Of a DNA stretch of 64,000 nt, positions 53,978 through 62,140 are shown one piece after another (position 1 is the first letter of the stretch; every line of letters begins with the position of its first letter). The notes beneath the pieces are model-generated. The model made no database searches. It saw nothing but the letters and a program-made list of their open reading frames with translations, and was not told where the DNA came from. The DNA lies in assembly GCA_963843565.1 (NCBI GenBank), contig CAWJKY010000003.1, positions 868,001 to 932,000 on the forward strand, read 5' to 3'. This stretch comes from DASZQY01 sp963843565. GTDB lineage: Bacteria; Pseudomonadota; Alphaproteobacteria; Rhizobiales; Kaistiaceae. The translations under genes and the position numbers were made by a program.

Positions 53978-55345
53978 ATGGTCGGGTCAGTGACATCACG
54001 GCTCGCAGGTCTCTGGATGCCGGCTCTGCTGGCGTTCTTCTGCCTCGGGGGCAGCGCCGACGCGAGCTTGCGCTTCGAGATCAGAACGTCGAACGGCGCG
54101 CCCTACATCCAGGTTTCGGGCGAGTTCGAGTACGACGACAATCTCAACGACTTCTCCCGGATCGTCCGCGATAAGCATCCGACCTTCGTGACGTTCGATT
54201 CGCCCGGCGGCAACATCGCCAAGGCGCTCGAACTCGGCCGCCTGATCCGCAAGACCGGGCTGAACACGGTCGGGAGCCGGTCGCTGGAATGCGACTCTGC
54301 CTGCGCCTTTGCCTTCATGGGCGGCGTGCAGCGCACCGCCGAGCCGGACTCGATCGGCATGCACAAGGCGTCGCTGGCAAGCCCGCGCGGGGTGAGCGTC
54401 GAGGACGCCGTCCAGACGATCCAGGAGCTGACCGCACTGGTGGTCGAGTACATGTCCGACATGGGCATCGACTCGGGTCTCCTGAAGGTTGCGCTCAGCG
54501 CCAACTCCGACGACATCCGCTACCTGACCAGTGGCGAGATGCAGCGCTATCACGTCACCACCGGAACGAACGCGCCGACGCTGGCCAGCACCGACGAGGG
54601 CAACAGCCCGGGCAACGACGGCCCCGGCACCGACCAGAGAAGCGCGCCGACGCCGAGAACCAATCCCAACACCAGCACCGGGCCTGACACCACACCCGAC
54701 AGCAACCCCGACACGTTGACGTCGAACCCCAACCCGGACACCGGCGACACCGGGAACGACGGCGAGACCAAGACCGCGTCGGTTGAAAGCGATCCGTCAT
54801 TGCCATATGCCAAGCCGCTGCCGAAGTCGGACGCGCCGCCGTCCGCCAATACGGACACCGGCTTCGTCATTCCGCCGGCGCAGTCAGGGCGCATCCGCCA
54901 CCCGGACGGCGAGGCGCCGCTCAAGGCGGTCGCGAACGAGCGCTCGCGTAACCTGACGGAGCTCGCCAACGGCACCCCGGTCAAGATCATGGACGACAGC
55001 GGCCCGTGGTACCGCGTGGATACGCCGCGCGGCATCGGCTACATCAACGAAAGCTGGGTGTTCGTCGATCAGTTCCAGGGCGGCCCGTTCGAAAGCCGCT
55101 ACATCGAGCTCAAGAGCTTCCGGGACTTCAGCGCAGCGGAAGCATACATCCGCGACTCCAGCCTGCCGCTGGTGGCCGAACTGGCACGCGGCGGCCGGTT
55201 CAACGTGGCGCTGAGGGATTCCTACAGCATGGCCGCCGGCGAAGCGCTGCTCGCCAAGCTCAAGGCGCGCGATCTGGTGCCGGCCGACGCCTTCATCACC
55301 TACGGCAACACCTACGTGCGGGTGGTGTGCTGCGACCAGCAATAG
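53978..55345 (+). CDS. secreted ClpP-fold (COG3904-like) protein with SH3b-like and SPOR-like C-terminus
   Basis: 455 residues. Signal peptide (LWMPALLAFFCLGGSADA), then a crotonase/ClpP-type domain (~20-190: FVTFDSPGGNIAKALELGRL; LECDSACAFAFMGG, where the Ser is a possible nucleophile; DSIGMHKAS). A ~110-residue Pro/Thr/Asn/Asp linker follows (many PNT, PDT). Then an SH3b-like domain (NLTELANGTPVKIMDDSGPW, GYINESWVFV) and a domain resembling SPOR (YIELKSFRDFSAAEAYI, RVVCCDQQ). ATG 53978 follows AGGGGGAA. Cell-envelope/peptidoglycan association is inferred. Confidence 0.78.
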   Translation: MVGSVTSRLAGLWMPALLAFFCLGGSADASLRFEIRTSNGAPYIQVSGEFEYDDNLNDFSRIVRDKHPTFVTFDSPGGNIAKALELGRLIRKTGLNTVGSRSLECDSACAFAFMGGVQRTAEPDSIGMHKASLASPRGVSVEDAVQTIQELTALVVEYMSDMGIDSGLLKVALSANSDDIRYLTSGEMQRYHVTTGTNAPTLASTDEGNSPGNDGPGTDQRSAPTPRTNPNTSTGPDTTPDSNPDTLTSNPNPDTGDTGNDGETKTASVESDPSLPYAKPLPKSDAPPSANTDTGFVIPPAQSGRIRHPDGEAPLKAVANERSRNLTELANGTPVKIMDDSGPWYRVDTPRGIGYINESWVFVDQFQGGPFESRYIELKSFRDFSAAEAYIRDSSLPLVAELARGGRFNVALRDSYSMAAGEALLAKLKARDLVPADAFITYGNTYVRVVCCDQQ

Positions 55346-55371
55346 CAGCACGGGAGACCGGCGCCGGCCCG

Positions 55372-56424
55372 TCAGACCGGAGCCGTTTGCCGTAGCGCAA
55401 TCACCCCAATGAGGACCGCCAGCAGCGCGATCCATGTCACCAGATTGACGGTGACGGCGACACGGGCGCTTTGACGTTCGTTCCACGTGCGCGGCTTGAT
55501 ACCTTTGGCGAGGAAGACGACCTGCGCGGCGAGGTTGACGCACGCGACGTTGGCGACAAGCAGCATGGCGGCGCCGGCGGCAAGATCGAAACGGCCGGCA
55601 GCCGTCATGATACCGAGCGTGGCAGCCGGCGGCAGCAGGGCAACGGCGACCATGACGCCGACCAGCGTGCTCGACAGGCCGGTGGTGACGGACAGCGCCG
55701 CGGCCGCGCCCGAGGCCAGCGCCAGCGCGATGCCGGCGTAGTCCAGCGTGGAACGCGCCAGGAGTTCGTGGCTGAGGATGTTCGGTTTGATGACCAGCGC
55801 CAACGCGCCGGCGAACAGGATCGACAGGACAACGCCGACCACGTTCGACTTCGTCGCCGACAACATCAGATCGCGGTCGCCGATGGCCGCGCCGAAAGCG
55901 AAGGCAACGTTGGGGCCGAGCAGCGGCGCGATCACCATGGCGCCGATGAGGACGGCGACGCTGTCCTTTTCGAGGCCGACCGAGGCAACGACCGTCGACA
56001 GGAAGACCAGCAGGATGAAGTTGCTGTCCATCCTGACCCCGCCGGCGACGAGATTGTGCAGTTCCTCGCGTGAGGCGCGGGCGCGCTCTTCCTTCTTCTT
56101 CTCCTCGTCCTCCTCGTCGGGCGCGGCGTTCTTCTCCGCCTCCCTCACCGCGTCTTTCTCCTTCTCCTCCTCGGTTTCGCGCGCGATCACCGTATCGGCC
56201 GGCACCATGGTGATGCGCCAGTTGTCGGACTTGCCGAGGGCACCCTGAAGGCGGTCGAGGAGTGCCTGCCGGTCGATCTCGCCGACCACCAGCGTGATGG
56301 GACGGCGCCCGTCTTCCAGCGCGGGGCCAATCTGAATGTCGGACACCTCCATCTCCTCCGCGATCGAGACGATGGCGCGGAAGCGGTCCTCAGGTGTGGC
56401 GATCTCTATGAGCTTGAAGGTCAT
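55372..56424 (-). CDS. DUF389 / TIGR00341 family membrane protein
   Basis: 350 residues. An N-terminal cytosolic domain (MTFKLIEIATPEDRFRAIVS...) is followed by a highly charged Glu/Lys-rich linker (EEEKEKDAVREAEKNAAPDE) and five or six membrane helices with the DUF389 core MDSNFILLVFLSTVVASVGL, IGAMVIAPLLGPNVAFAFGA. The family is widespread; transport function is suspected but not proven. It is a single gene. Confidence 0.88.
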   Translation of the reverse strand: MTFKLIEIATPEDRFRAIVSIAEEMEVSDIQIGPALEDGRRPITLVVGEIDRQALLDRLQGALGKSDNWRITMVPADTVIARETEEEKEKDAVREAEKNAAPDEEDEEKKKEERARASREELHNLVAGGVRMDSNFILLVFLSTVVASVGLEKDSVAVLIGAMVIAPLLGPNVAFAFGAAIGDRDLMLSATKSNVVGVVLSILFAGALALVIKPNILSHELLARSTLDYAGIALALASGAAAALSVTTGLSSTLVGVMVAVALLPPAATLGIMTAAGRFDLAAGAAMLLVANVACVNLAAQVVFLAKGIKPRTWNERQSARVAVTVNLVTWIALLAVLIGVIALRQTAPV

Positions 56425-56499
56425 GCAACCCCTTGTGCCACCGGCAGGTGCCGCCTCACTAGCATCCGCGGACGTCGATGCCGACCCTTGGCGGCGAGA

Positions 56500-57069
56500 T
56501 CAGAGCATCCCCGGCCGGAACTTCGACCTGAGGTTCAGCGAGCGCCCCGCGACCATGAACATGCCGTCGCCGCGATAGTGGAGCGTCTCCGGATACTTCG
56601 GCCGCGTCGCGGCGTGAGCCTTCACGACCTCGAAAACGAACAAGTTGTATCTGTCGATCATCCGGCCGTCGGCAAGCCGACACTCGAGGCTGGCGTAGCA
56701 TTCGGCGATCAGCGGGGCGGCAACGGTGTCGGCGGCGGTCGCGGTCAGCTCGAACTTCGCGAATTTGTCGGTGTCGCGGCCGGAGCAATTGCCGACGCCG
56801 GCCACCGCCGCGGCCATGTCAGCGGTCGGCACGTTGATGACGCATTCATGGCTGCGCCGGACCATCCCGAAGCTGTGATTGGCGCTGGAAATGAGGCACC
56901 CGACCAGCGAGGGCACGAACTCCATGACCATGTGCCAGCCCATGGTCATGACGTTGCGCTCGCCCTTCCAGGCGGAACTCACCAGAACGACCGGACCGGG
57001 CTCCAGGAACCTGCGAATCTCGGAAACCGGAAAGTCGTGCTTACGGTACCGGCGCATCGGCGCGGGCAT
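56500..57069 (-). CDS. flavin reductase family (FMN-binding split barrel) protein
   Basis: 189 residues from ATG 57069 (MPAPMRRYRK). The flavin-binding split barrel is recognised by VVLVSSAWKGERNVMTMGWH, GCLISSANHSFGMVRRSHECVIN and DRYNLFVFEVVKAHA. It probably reduces or binds FMN. A longer start would reach into merR. It overlaps the end of merR closely (merR ends at 57071), so they may be co-transcribed. Confidence 0.88.
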   Translation of the reverse strand: MPAPMRRYRKHDFPVSEIRRFLEPGPVVLVSSAWKGERNVMTMGWHMVMEFVPSLVGCLISSANHSFGMVRRSHECVINVPTADMAAAVAGVGNCSGRDTDKFAKFELTATAADTVAAPLIAECYASLECRLADGRMIDRYNLFVFEVVKAHAATRPKYPETLHYRGDGMFMVAGRSLNLRSKFRPGML

Positions 57070-57070
57070 C

Positions 57071-57655
57071 TTACCCGCGGGCGCCATCGAGCAGGCGCTT
57101 CAGCTCCATCAGCTGGCCGAGGGTCGCCTGAAGGCGGTCGATCTCGTCGCCAGCAAGGCCGGTCGCGGCGGGTTTGGCGTAGATCGATTGGCCAGGCGGG
57201 GACGCTACCGGGCGTGGCTGCGGCCGAAAAGCGCCACCCGAGAAGGTAGGCTCGACGTGATCGGGCGTCTCGTCGACGTGCGGGCGATCGAGATCGGGGC
57301 CCGCTGCAACCGCCTCGTCCTCGACGTCCTCGTCGAGGGGTGGCGGCTCCAGATCGGCCGGCGCGGCCGACAGGACCGGCACCTCTTCACGGCCGGCGCC
57401 GGTGACGAAACGGGCGCCGTGCTCTTTGAGGATGCGCTGGACGCCGCGGATGGTGTAGCCCTCGCCGTAGAGCAGGTGGCGGATACCGCGCAAAAGGTCG
57501 ATGTCATCGGGGCGGTAGTAGCGGCGGCCCCCGCCCCGCTTCATGGGCTTGATCTGGGCGAAACGGGTCTCCCAGAAGCGCAGCACGTGCTGCGGCAGGT
57601 CGAGCTCTTCGGCGACCTCGCTGATCGTGCGGAACGCGGTGGGACCCTTGGACAC
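57071..57655 (-). CDS. MerR-family transcriptional regulator
   Basis: 194 residues. N-terminal MerR winged helix (FRTISEVAEELDLPQHVLRFWETRF, RYYRPDDIDLLRGIRHLLYGEGYT), no sensor domain with cysteines, and a Pro-rich C-terminal half ending in a leucine-rich helix (IDRLQATLGQLMELKRLL) that may dimerise. In Rhizobiales a regulator of this kind follows ihfA in the plsX-fabH-ihfA run, as here (35 bp after ihfA). Its target is unknown. Confidence 0.92.
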   Translation of the reverse strand: MSKGPTAFRTISEVAEELDLPQHVLRFWETRFAQIKPMKRGGGRRYYRPDDIDLLRGIRHLLYGEGYTIRGVQRILKEHGARFVTGAGREEVPVLSAAPADLEPPPLDEDVEDEAVAAGPDLDRPHVDETPDHVEPTFSGGAFRPQPRPVASPPGQSIYAKPAATGLAGDEIDRLQATLGQLMELKRLLDGARG

Positions 57656-57690
57656 GGCTCAACCCGCCTGCGGCGCCGAATACCGGCTGA

Positions 57691-58038
57691 TCAGGGTTCG
57701 GTCTTCATTTCGGGCTCGGATTCGAGCCCACCGCTGCCGTTGAGCAGCTTGTCGTTGATCTTCTGCTTCAGCACGTTGCTGGGTTTGAAGACCATGACGC
57801 GGCGCGGCAAAATCGGCACTTCCTCGCCGGTTTTGGGGTTGCGGCCGACGCGCTCGCCCTTGCGGCGCACAATGAACGAGCCGAACGACGAGAGTTTGAC
57901 CGCCTCGCCGCCGACGATTGCGCTGCAAATCTCATCGAGGACCAGCTCAACAAGCGTCGCGGACTCGGTGCGCGACAAACCTACCGTCTGGTAGACCGCC
58001 TCGCACAGATCAGCCCGCGTCACCGTCTTTCCAGCCAT
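57691..58038 (-). CDS. ihfA: integration host factor subunit alpha
   Basis: 115 residues of the HU/IHF fold. N-terminal TVTRADLCEAVYQTVGLSR, then GGEAVKLSSFGSFIVRRKGERVGRNPKTGEE with the DNA-intercalating proline region (PILPRRVMVFKPS). The C-terminus is ~13 residues longer than usual (GLESEPEMKTEP, acidic). ATG 58038 is chosen because MAGKTVTRADL is the typical alphaproteobacterial start. Bends DNA as a heterodimer with IhfB. Confidence 0.95.
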   Translation of the reverse strand: MAGKTVTRADLCEAVYQTVGLSRTESATLVELVLDEICSAIVGGEAVKLSSFGSFIVRRKGERVGRNPKTGEEVPILPRRVMVFKPSNVLKQKINDKLLNGSGGLESEPEMKTEP

Positions 58039-58188
58039 GGCCTCGTTCCCACTGGATGGTGCCGCAATGCGGAAGACTTTCCAATCAAACCAATACGATA
58101 GCCTATTCGGTGGCCGTAGGAGAATCAACACAAGCCTGTCGTCGCGACGGCTTTGAGTGTTTTCAGCGTTGCCGTCGGGCCGACCCGT

Positions 58189-59166
58189 CTACCAGCGCAG
58201 GATCGCCGAACCCCAGGTGAACCCGCCGCCCATCGCTTCAAGCAGGAGCAGGTCGCCCTTCTTGATGCGGCCATCGCCGCACGCCTCGGCAAGCGCCAGC
58301 GGGATCGACGCGGCCGACGTGTTGCCATGCCGGTCGACGGTGCGGATCACCTTGCTGTCGTCGATGCCGAATTTCTTCGCCGTGGAATCGATGATGCGCA
58401 CGTTGGCCTGGTGGGGAACGAACCAGTCGATGTCGGCGGCGGTGAAACCGGTGGCTTCGAACGCATCCTCGATGACGTCGCCGATCTTGGCGACGGCGTG
58501 CTTGTAGACCTCGCGGCCTTCCATGCGCAGATGCCCGACGGTGCCGGTCGAAGACGGGCCGCCGTCGACGTAGAGCTTGTCGCGATAGCGGCCGTCGGAG
58601 CGCAGGTGGGTAGTGAGCAATCCGCGATCGCTGCGCCCGCCGGGCTCGACCTCGCGACCGAGAACGACAGCGCCCGCCCCGTCTCCGAACAGCACGCACG
58701 TCGTGCGGTCGGTCCAGTCGAGAATGCGCGAGAAAGTCTCGGCGCCGACAACCAGTGCGCGTCCGGCGTGTCCGGTGCGCAGAAGTGCGTCGGCGGTGGC
58801 GAGCGCATAGATGAAGCCCGAGCACACGGCCTGAACATCGAAAGCGGCGCCACGGGTGATGCCGAGCTTCTCCTGCACGGCGACGGCGGCGGCGGGAAAG
58901 GTGTTGTCGGGGGTGGCCGTCGCCATGACGATCAGGTCGATCTCGTCGGCCAGCGTTTCGGCATTGCTGAGCGCGCGCAGACAGGCGTTGAGCGCGAGGT
59001 CCGTGGTCAGTTCGCCCTCGGCCGCGATGTGGCGCTCGCGGATGCCGGTGCGCTGTTGAATCCAGGCGTCCGACGTATCTACCATCGTGGCGATTTCGGC
59101 ATTGGTCAGGATGCGCTCCGGCAGATACCCGCCGACGCCCAATACCACCGAACGAACGCTGGTCAC
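58189..59166 (-). CDS. fabH: beta-ketoacyl-ACP synthase III
   Basis: 325 residues; condenses acetyl-CoA with malonyl-ACP to start fatty acid synthesis. The triad is visible: C115 in AVCSGFIY, His in WFVPHQANVRI and Asn in HGNTSAASIPLAL. Its ATG overlaps the plsX stop by 4 bp (ATGA), so both are translated together. ihfA follows after 150 bp. Confidence 0.97.
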   Translation of the reverse strand: MTSVRSVVLGVGGYLPERILTNAEIATMVDTSDAWIQQRTGIRERHIAAEGELTTDLALNACLRALSNAETLADEIDLIVMATATPDNTFPAAAVAVQEKLGITRGAAFDVQAVCSGFIYALATADALLRTGHAGRALVVGAETFSRILDWTDRTTCVLFGDGAGAVVLGREVEPGGRSDRGLLTTHLRSDGRYRDKLYVDGGPSSTGTVGHLRMEGREVYKHAVAKIGDVIEDAFEATGFTAADIDWFVPHQANVRIIDSTAKKFGIDDSKVIRTVDRHGNTSAASIPLALAEACGDGRIKKGDLLLLEAMGGGFTWGSAILRW

Positions 59167-60230
59167 ATGGCCCCCGTCTTGGCGATCTTCTCGACGACCT
59201 CGGTCTCGCGCAGCCGCGCGCGATGGGCGGCGAGATCGTGATTGATGCTCTCGACGATGCGCGAACGCGCGAGACTGGCCCCGACCTCGATGGCGGTCGC
59301 GAAGCCTTCCGGGTCGGCGCCGCCGTGGCTCTTGATGACGATACCGTTGAGCCCGAGAAACGCGCCGCCGTTGGAGCGCCGTGTGTCGAGCGTGCGGCGC
59401 AATTTGGCGAAGGCGCCACTGGCGAGCGCGAAGCCGATCCTGGCAAGCAGGGACTGGCTGACGGCCTCGCGCAGCAGCCCGGTGATCTGACGCGCGGTGC
59501 CTTCGGCGGTCTTCAGCGCGATGTTGCCGGCGAAGCCTTCTGTCACGACCACGTCCGCCCTGCCCTTGCCGATGTCATCGCCCTCGATGAAGCCGACGTA
59601 CTCGAGATTAGGAAGCTGGGCTTCCTTCAGCATCTGGCCGGCGATGCGGATCTGGTCGAGACCCTTGACCTCTTCGACGCCGATGTTGAGCAGGCCAACG
59701 GTGGGCTTCTGCTTGTCGAGGACCACCCGCGCCATCACGGCGCCCATCACCGCGAATTCGAACAGTCCCTCGGCGTCGGCGCCGATGGTGGCGCCGCAAT
59801 CGAGAAGCACGCTCTCGCCCTTGAGCGTCGGCCAGATGCCGGCGATTGCCGGGCGGTCGATCTCGGCGGAGGAATGCAGGCAGAACTTCGCCATGGCCAT
59901 GAGCGCGCCGGTATTGCCGGCCGACACCGCGAAATCGGCGTCCCCGTCCCGGACCGCCTCGATGGAGCGCCACATGCTGGAGTGGCGCCGGCCGCGACGC
60001 AGCGCCTGGCTCGGCTTGTCGTCCATGCGCACCGAGATCGGGCAATGTTCGAAGGTCGAGGCCGCCTCGACGGTCGGGTATCTGGCGATCAGCGGCCGGA
60101 CGATGGCCTCATCGCCAAACAGGCGGAGCTTCAGGTCCGGCTGGCGGGACAGCGCCACGGCGGCCCCCGGCAGGACCATCTCCGCGCCCTTGTCACCTCC
60201 CATGACGTCCAGCGAAGCTGTGACCGACAT
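59163..60230 (-). CDS. plsX: phosphate acyltransferase
   Basis: 355 residues. Makes acyl-phosphate from acyl-ACP for phospholipid synthesis. Core motifs: LDVMGGDKGAEMVLPGA at the start, SAGNTGALMAMAKF, RPAIAGIWPTLKGESVLLDCGAT and EGFAGNIALKTAEG. ATG 60230 gives the standard start and length; the frame is open further upstream without similarity. In one operon with fabH. Confidence 0.97.
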   Translation of the reverse strand: MSVTASLDVMGGDKGAEMVLPGAAVALSRQPDLKLRLFGDEAIVRPLIARYPTVEAASTFEHCPISVRMDDKPSQALRRGRRHSSMWRSIEAVRDGDADFAVSAGNTGALMAMAKFCLHSSAEIDRPAIAGIWPTLKGESVLLDCGATIGADAEGLFEFAVMGAVMARVVLDKQKPTVGLLNIGVEEVKGLDQIRIAGQMLKEAQLPNLEYVGFIEGDDIGKGRADVVVTEGFAGNIALKTAEGTARQITGLLREAVSQSLLARIGFALASGAFAKLRRTLDTRRSNGGAFLGLNGIVIKSHGGADPEGFATAIEVGASLARSRIVESINHDLAAHRARLRETEVVEKIAKTGAM

Positions 60231-60330
60231 TCCAGTTCCTATGAAAGGCCCAGCCCGCGCAGGCGAATGGCGTGGCAGCGTACAAGGTTCGCCGGCGCAA
60301 ACAAAGACTTGCCGCCCGAAAGCTGTGCGT

Positions 60331-60864
60331 TCACGCGCTCGATCCGGGGGTTTTGCGCAGCGCGGCAAGGGCCGCAAACGGCGATTCCGGGCCGCCCGCG
60401 TCGCCGTCGCTTGCTTCGGCGGGGAGTGTCGCGCCGGGCGCCCGCGGATAGGGGTCGATCGCCAGGACGAAGTACTCCTCGCCGAGCGCCGCGACGTCCA
60501 CGGTCGGGCCCTCAAGCACCTCCGGCGGGTCCGGTTCGCTGGCATCGAAGACGATTTCAGCGCCTGGCCTGGGCGGCGCGGGCGCCTCGCGCACGAAGCG
60601 GACCGTGAACGGCTCGTCGATGTGCTGGGGTACCGGGACGAGGCTGACAACGCACGTCTGGACGATATCGGCGACGACCCGGCCGTCGACGGTGACCGCC
60701 CCCTTCTCGCCGGGCGTGACCGACGCGGTGACGGTCAAGGACTCGACGGAGACAAGGTCGTTCGCGGCGGCAAGGGCGGCGCGCTCGTCGGCATCGGCAA
60801 CGATCTGGATGTCGCCCGCCGGCGGCTCGGCGGCGCTGACGGGGTGCCGTCTCAGCCCGCTCAC
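60331..60864 (-). CDS. YceD/DUF177 family protein
   Basis: 177 residues. The DUF177 core is GRVVADIVQTCVVSLVPVPQ (with the conserved Cys) and an acidic LEGPTVDVAALGEEYFVLAIDPYPR. Members are linked to 23S rRNA metabolism and usually precede rpmF or, in alphaproteobacteria, plsX, as here. Its ATG overlaps the stop of the upstream chaperone gene by 4 bp. Confidence 0.93.
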   Translation of the reverse strand: MSGLRRHPVSAAEPPAGDIQIVADADERAALAAANDLVSVESLTVTASVTPGEKGAVTVDGRVVADIVQTCVVSLVPVPQHIDEPFTVRFVREAPAPPRPGAEIVFDASEPDPPEVLEGPTVDVAALGEEYFVLAIDPYPRAPGATLPAEASDGDAGGPESPFAALAALRKTPGSSA

Positions 60865-61412
60865 GCGGCAGCTCCCGCCGGGGCGAACGAACCCGCATCG
60901 GCAAACGGCGGCGACAGGCCGAGCGCCGGCGCGGCCGCGATCCGCGCCGCCGAAGCGGCCACGTAGTCGGCAAGCGCGCCTGCCCGGGCATCGCGTTGAT
61001 CGTCCCGATAGACATTCCGCGCCAGCGCGGTCGCCAGCCCATCGCGGTCGCCGGCTTCGATCGCGGCCCGATAGACCGCGGCGCGGCCGTAGAACGCCTC
61101 TGCCATCTTCTTCATGCGCTTGGGCACGCCAAGGTCGCCGATGCCCAGTTCGCGAAGGGAACGGTCCATATCCGTGCAGTGAAGATCGAAGATCACCTGT
61201 CCGATGTTCTGTGCGGCCGCGTCCTCGCTCTGGAGGCGGTGAAGCACCAAGATGGTGTGCAGGACGACCATTTCAAACCGCCCGTCGACAGTGTCCGGCA
61301 CGCCAAGGCCCGCGTAGAGCGCCGGCGTGCGCGCTTGCGCCACGATCGCGCCGTAAATTGCGGATGCTATGGTCGAATCTTCGGAATCGCGGCGAAAGAG
61401 GCGGGCGAACAT
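60861..61412 (-). CDS. ubiquinol-cytochrome c chaperone (CBP3/UQCC1 family)
   Basis: 183 residues. Helical domain with FEMVVLHTILVLHRLQ, NIGQVIFDLHCTDMDRSLRELGIGDLGVPKRMKKM and a following FYGRAAVYRAAI, all typical of the CBP3 family that assists cytochrome b assembly in complex III. First gene of the operon leading to yceD, plsX, fabH, ihfA and merR. Divergent from bamE. Confidence 0.93.
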   Translation of the reverse strand: MFARLFRRDSEDSTIASAIYGAIVAQARTPALYAGLGVPDTVDGRFEMVVLHTILVLHRLQSEDAAAQNIGQVIFDLHCTDMDRSLRELGIGDLGVPKRMKKMAEAFYGRAAVYRAAIEAGDRDGLATALARNVYRDDQRDARAGALADYVAASAARIAAAPALGLSPPFADAGSFAPAGAAA

Positions 61413-61537
61413 AGGCCGGCACCCGGATTTGAGGGGCGACAGGACGTTGCAAGCTGGCCTAGCTCACGGTACGGAAAAAGCCAAGCCGTCGTGCCCTGCG
61501 GCAGGAAAACGGCAGGCAAACCAACGAGGAAACGGCA

Positions 61538-62053
61538 TTGCCGCGAAAGTCTGATTCGGCCCGATCGAGCGCCGCGCGAGGCGCCACGCTGGCGGTTTGT
61601 CTATTGGCGGTAGCGGGGTGCCAGAGCAGCGGCGGAGGCCGCCTCGGGTCGCTGAGCGAAACGTCGCAGCACGGCTACATCGTGACCCCCGAGGCGCTCG
61701 CCCAGATCCCGCCCGGCTCCAGCCGCGAGCAGGTGCTGATCGCCCTCGGCTCGCCGTCGACGACCGGCGAATTCGGCGGTCAGGTGTTCTACTACATCAG
61801 CCAGACGCGCTACCGCCCGGTCGCCTTCATGAACGACAAGCTGGTCGATCAGCGGGTCGTGGCGGTCTATTTCAACAGCAAGGACCAGGTCGATCACGTC
61901 GCCAACTACGGCATGAAGGACGGCAAGGTGTTCGACTTCGTCAGCCGGACGACGCCCACCGGTGGCGCCGACCAGACCTTCATCCAGCAGGTGCTGACCG
62001 GCATGGTGGGCGTCGGCAAGAACCCGTTCGGCGGCAACCCGTTCGGTAACTAG
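61538..62053 (+). CDS. bamE: outer membrane protein assembly factor BamE (SmpA/OmlA)
   Basis: 171-residue lipoprotein (LAVAGC lipobox, Cys at ~27). The SmpA/OmlA fold is seen in GYIVTPEALAQIPPGSSREQVLIALGSPST and VFYYISQTRYRP. It has a Gly/Asn/Pro-rich C-terminus (GKNPFGGNPFGN) usual for alphaproteobacteria. Start TTG 61538 with GAGGAAA upstream; no suitable ATG precedes the signal peptide. Divergent position to the CBP3-plsX operon is conserved in Rhizobiales. Confidence 0.93.
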   Translation: MPRKSDSARSSAARGATLAVCLLAVAGCQSSGGGRLGSLSETSQHGYIVTPEALAQIPPGSSREQVLIALGSPSTTGEFGGQVFYYISQTRYRPVAFMNDKLVDQRVVAVYFNSKDQVDHVANYGMKDGKVFDFVSRTTPTGGADQTFIQQVLTGMVGVGKNPFGGNPFGN

Positions 62054-62083
62054 GCCCCAGCCGCCCAGACCCGGACAGAATCA

Positions 62084-62120
62084 AAAAGCCCCGCGGAAGA
62101 TTGCTCTCCGCGGGGCTTTT
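62084..62120. terminator. bidirectional intrinsic terminator of bamE and hppA
   Basis: 14-bp perfect stem AAAAGCCCCGCGGA / TCCGCGGGGCTTTT with a 9-base loop; the A-run on one side and T-run on the other serve both converging genes. Confidence 0.93.
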
Positions 62121-62140
62121 GCTTTGTCGTGCGTGGTGTA

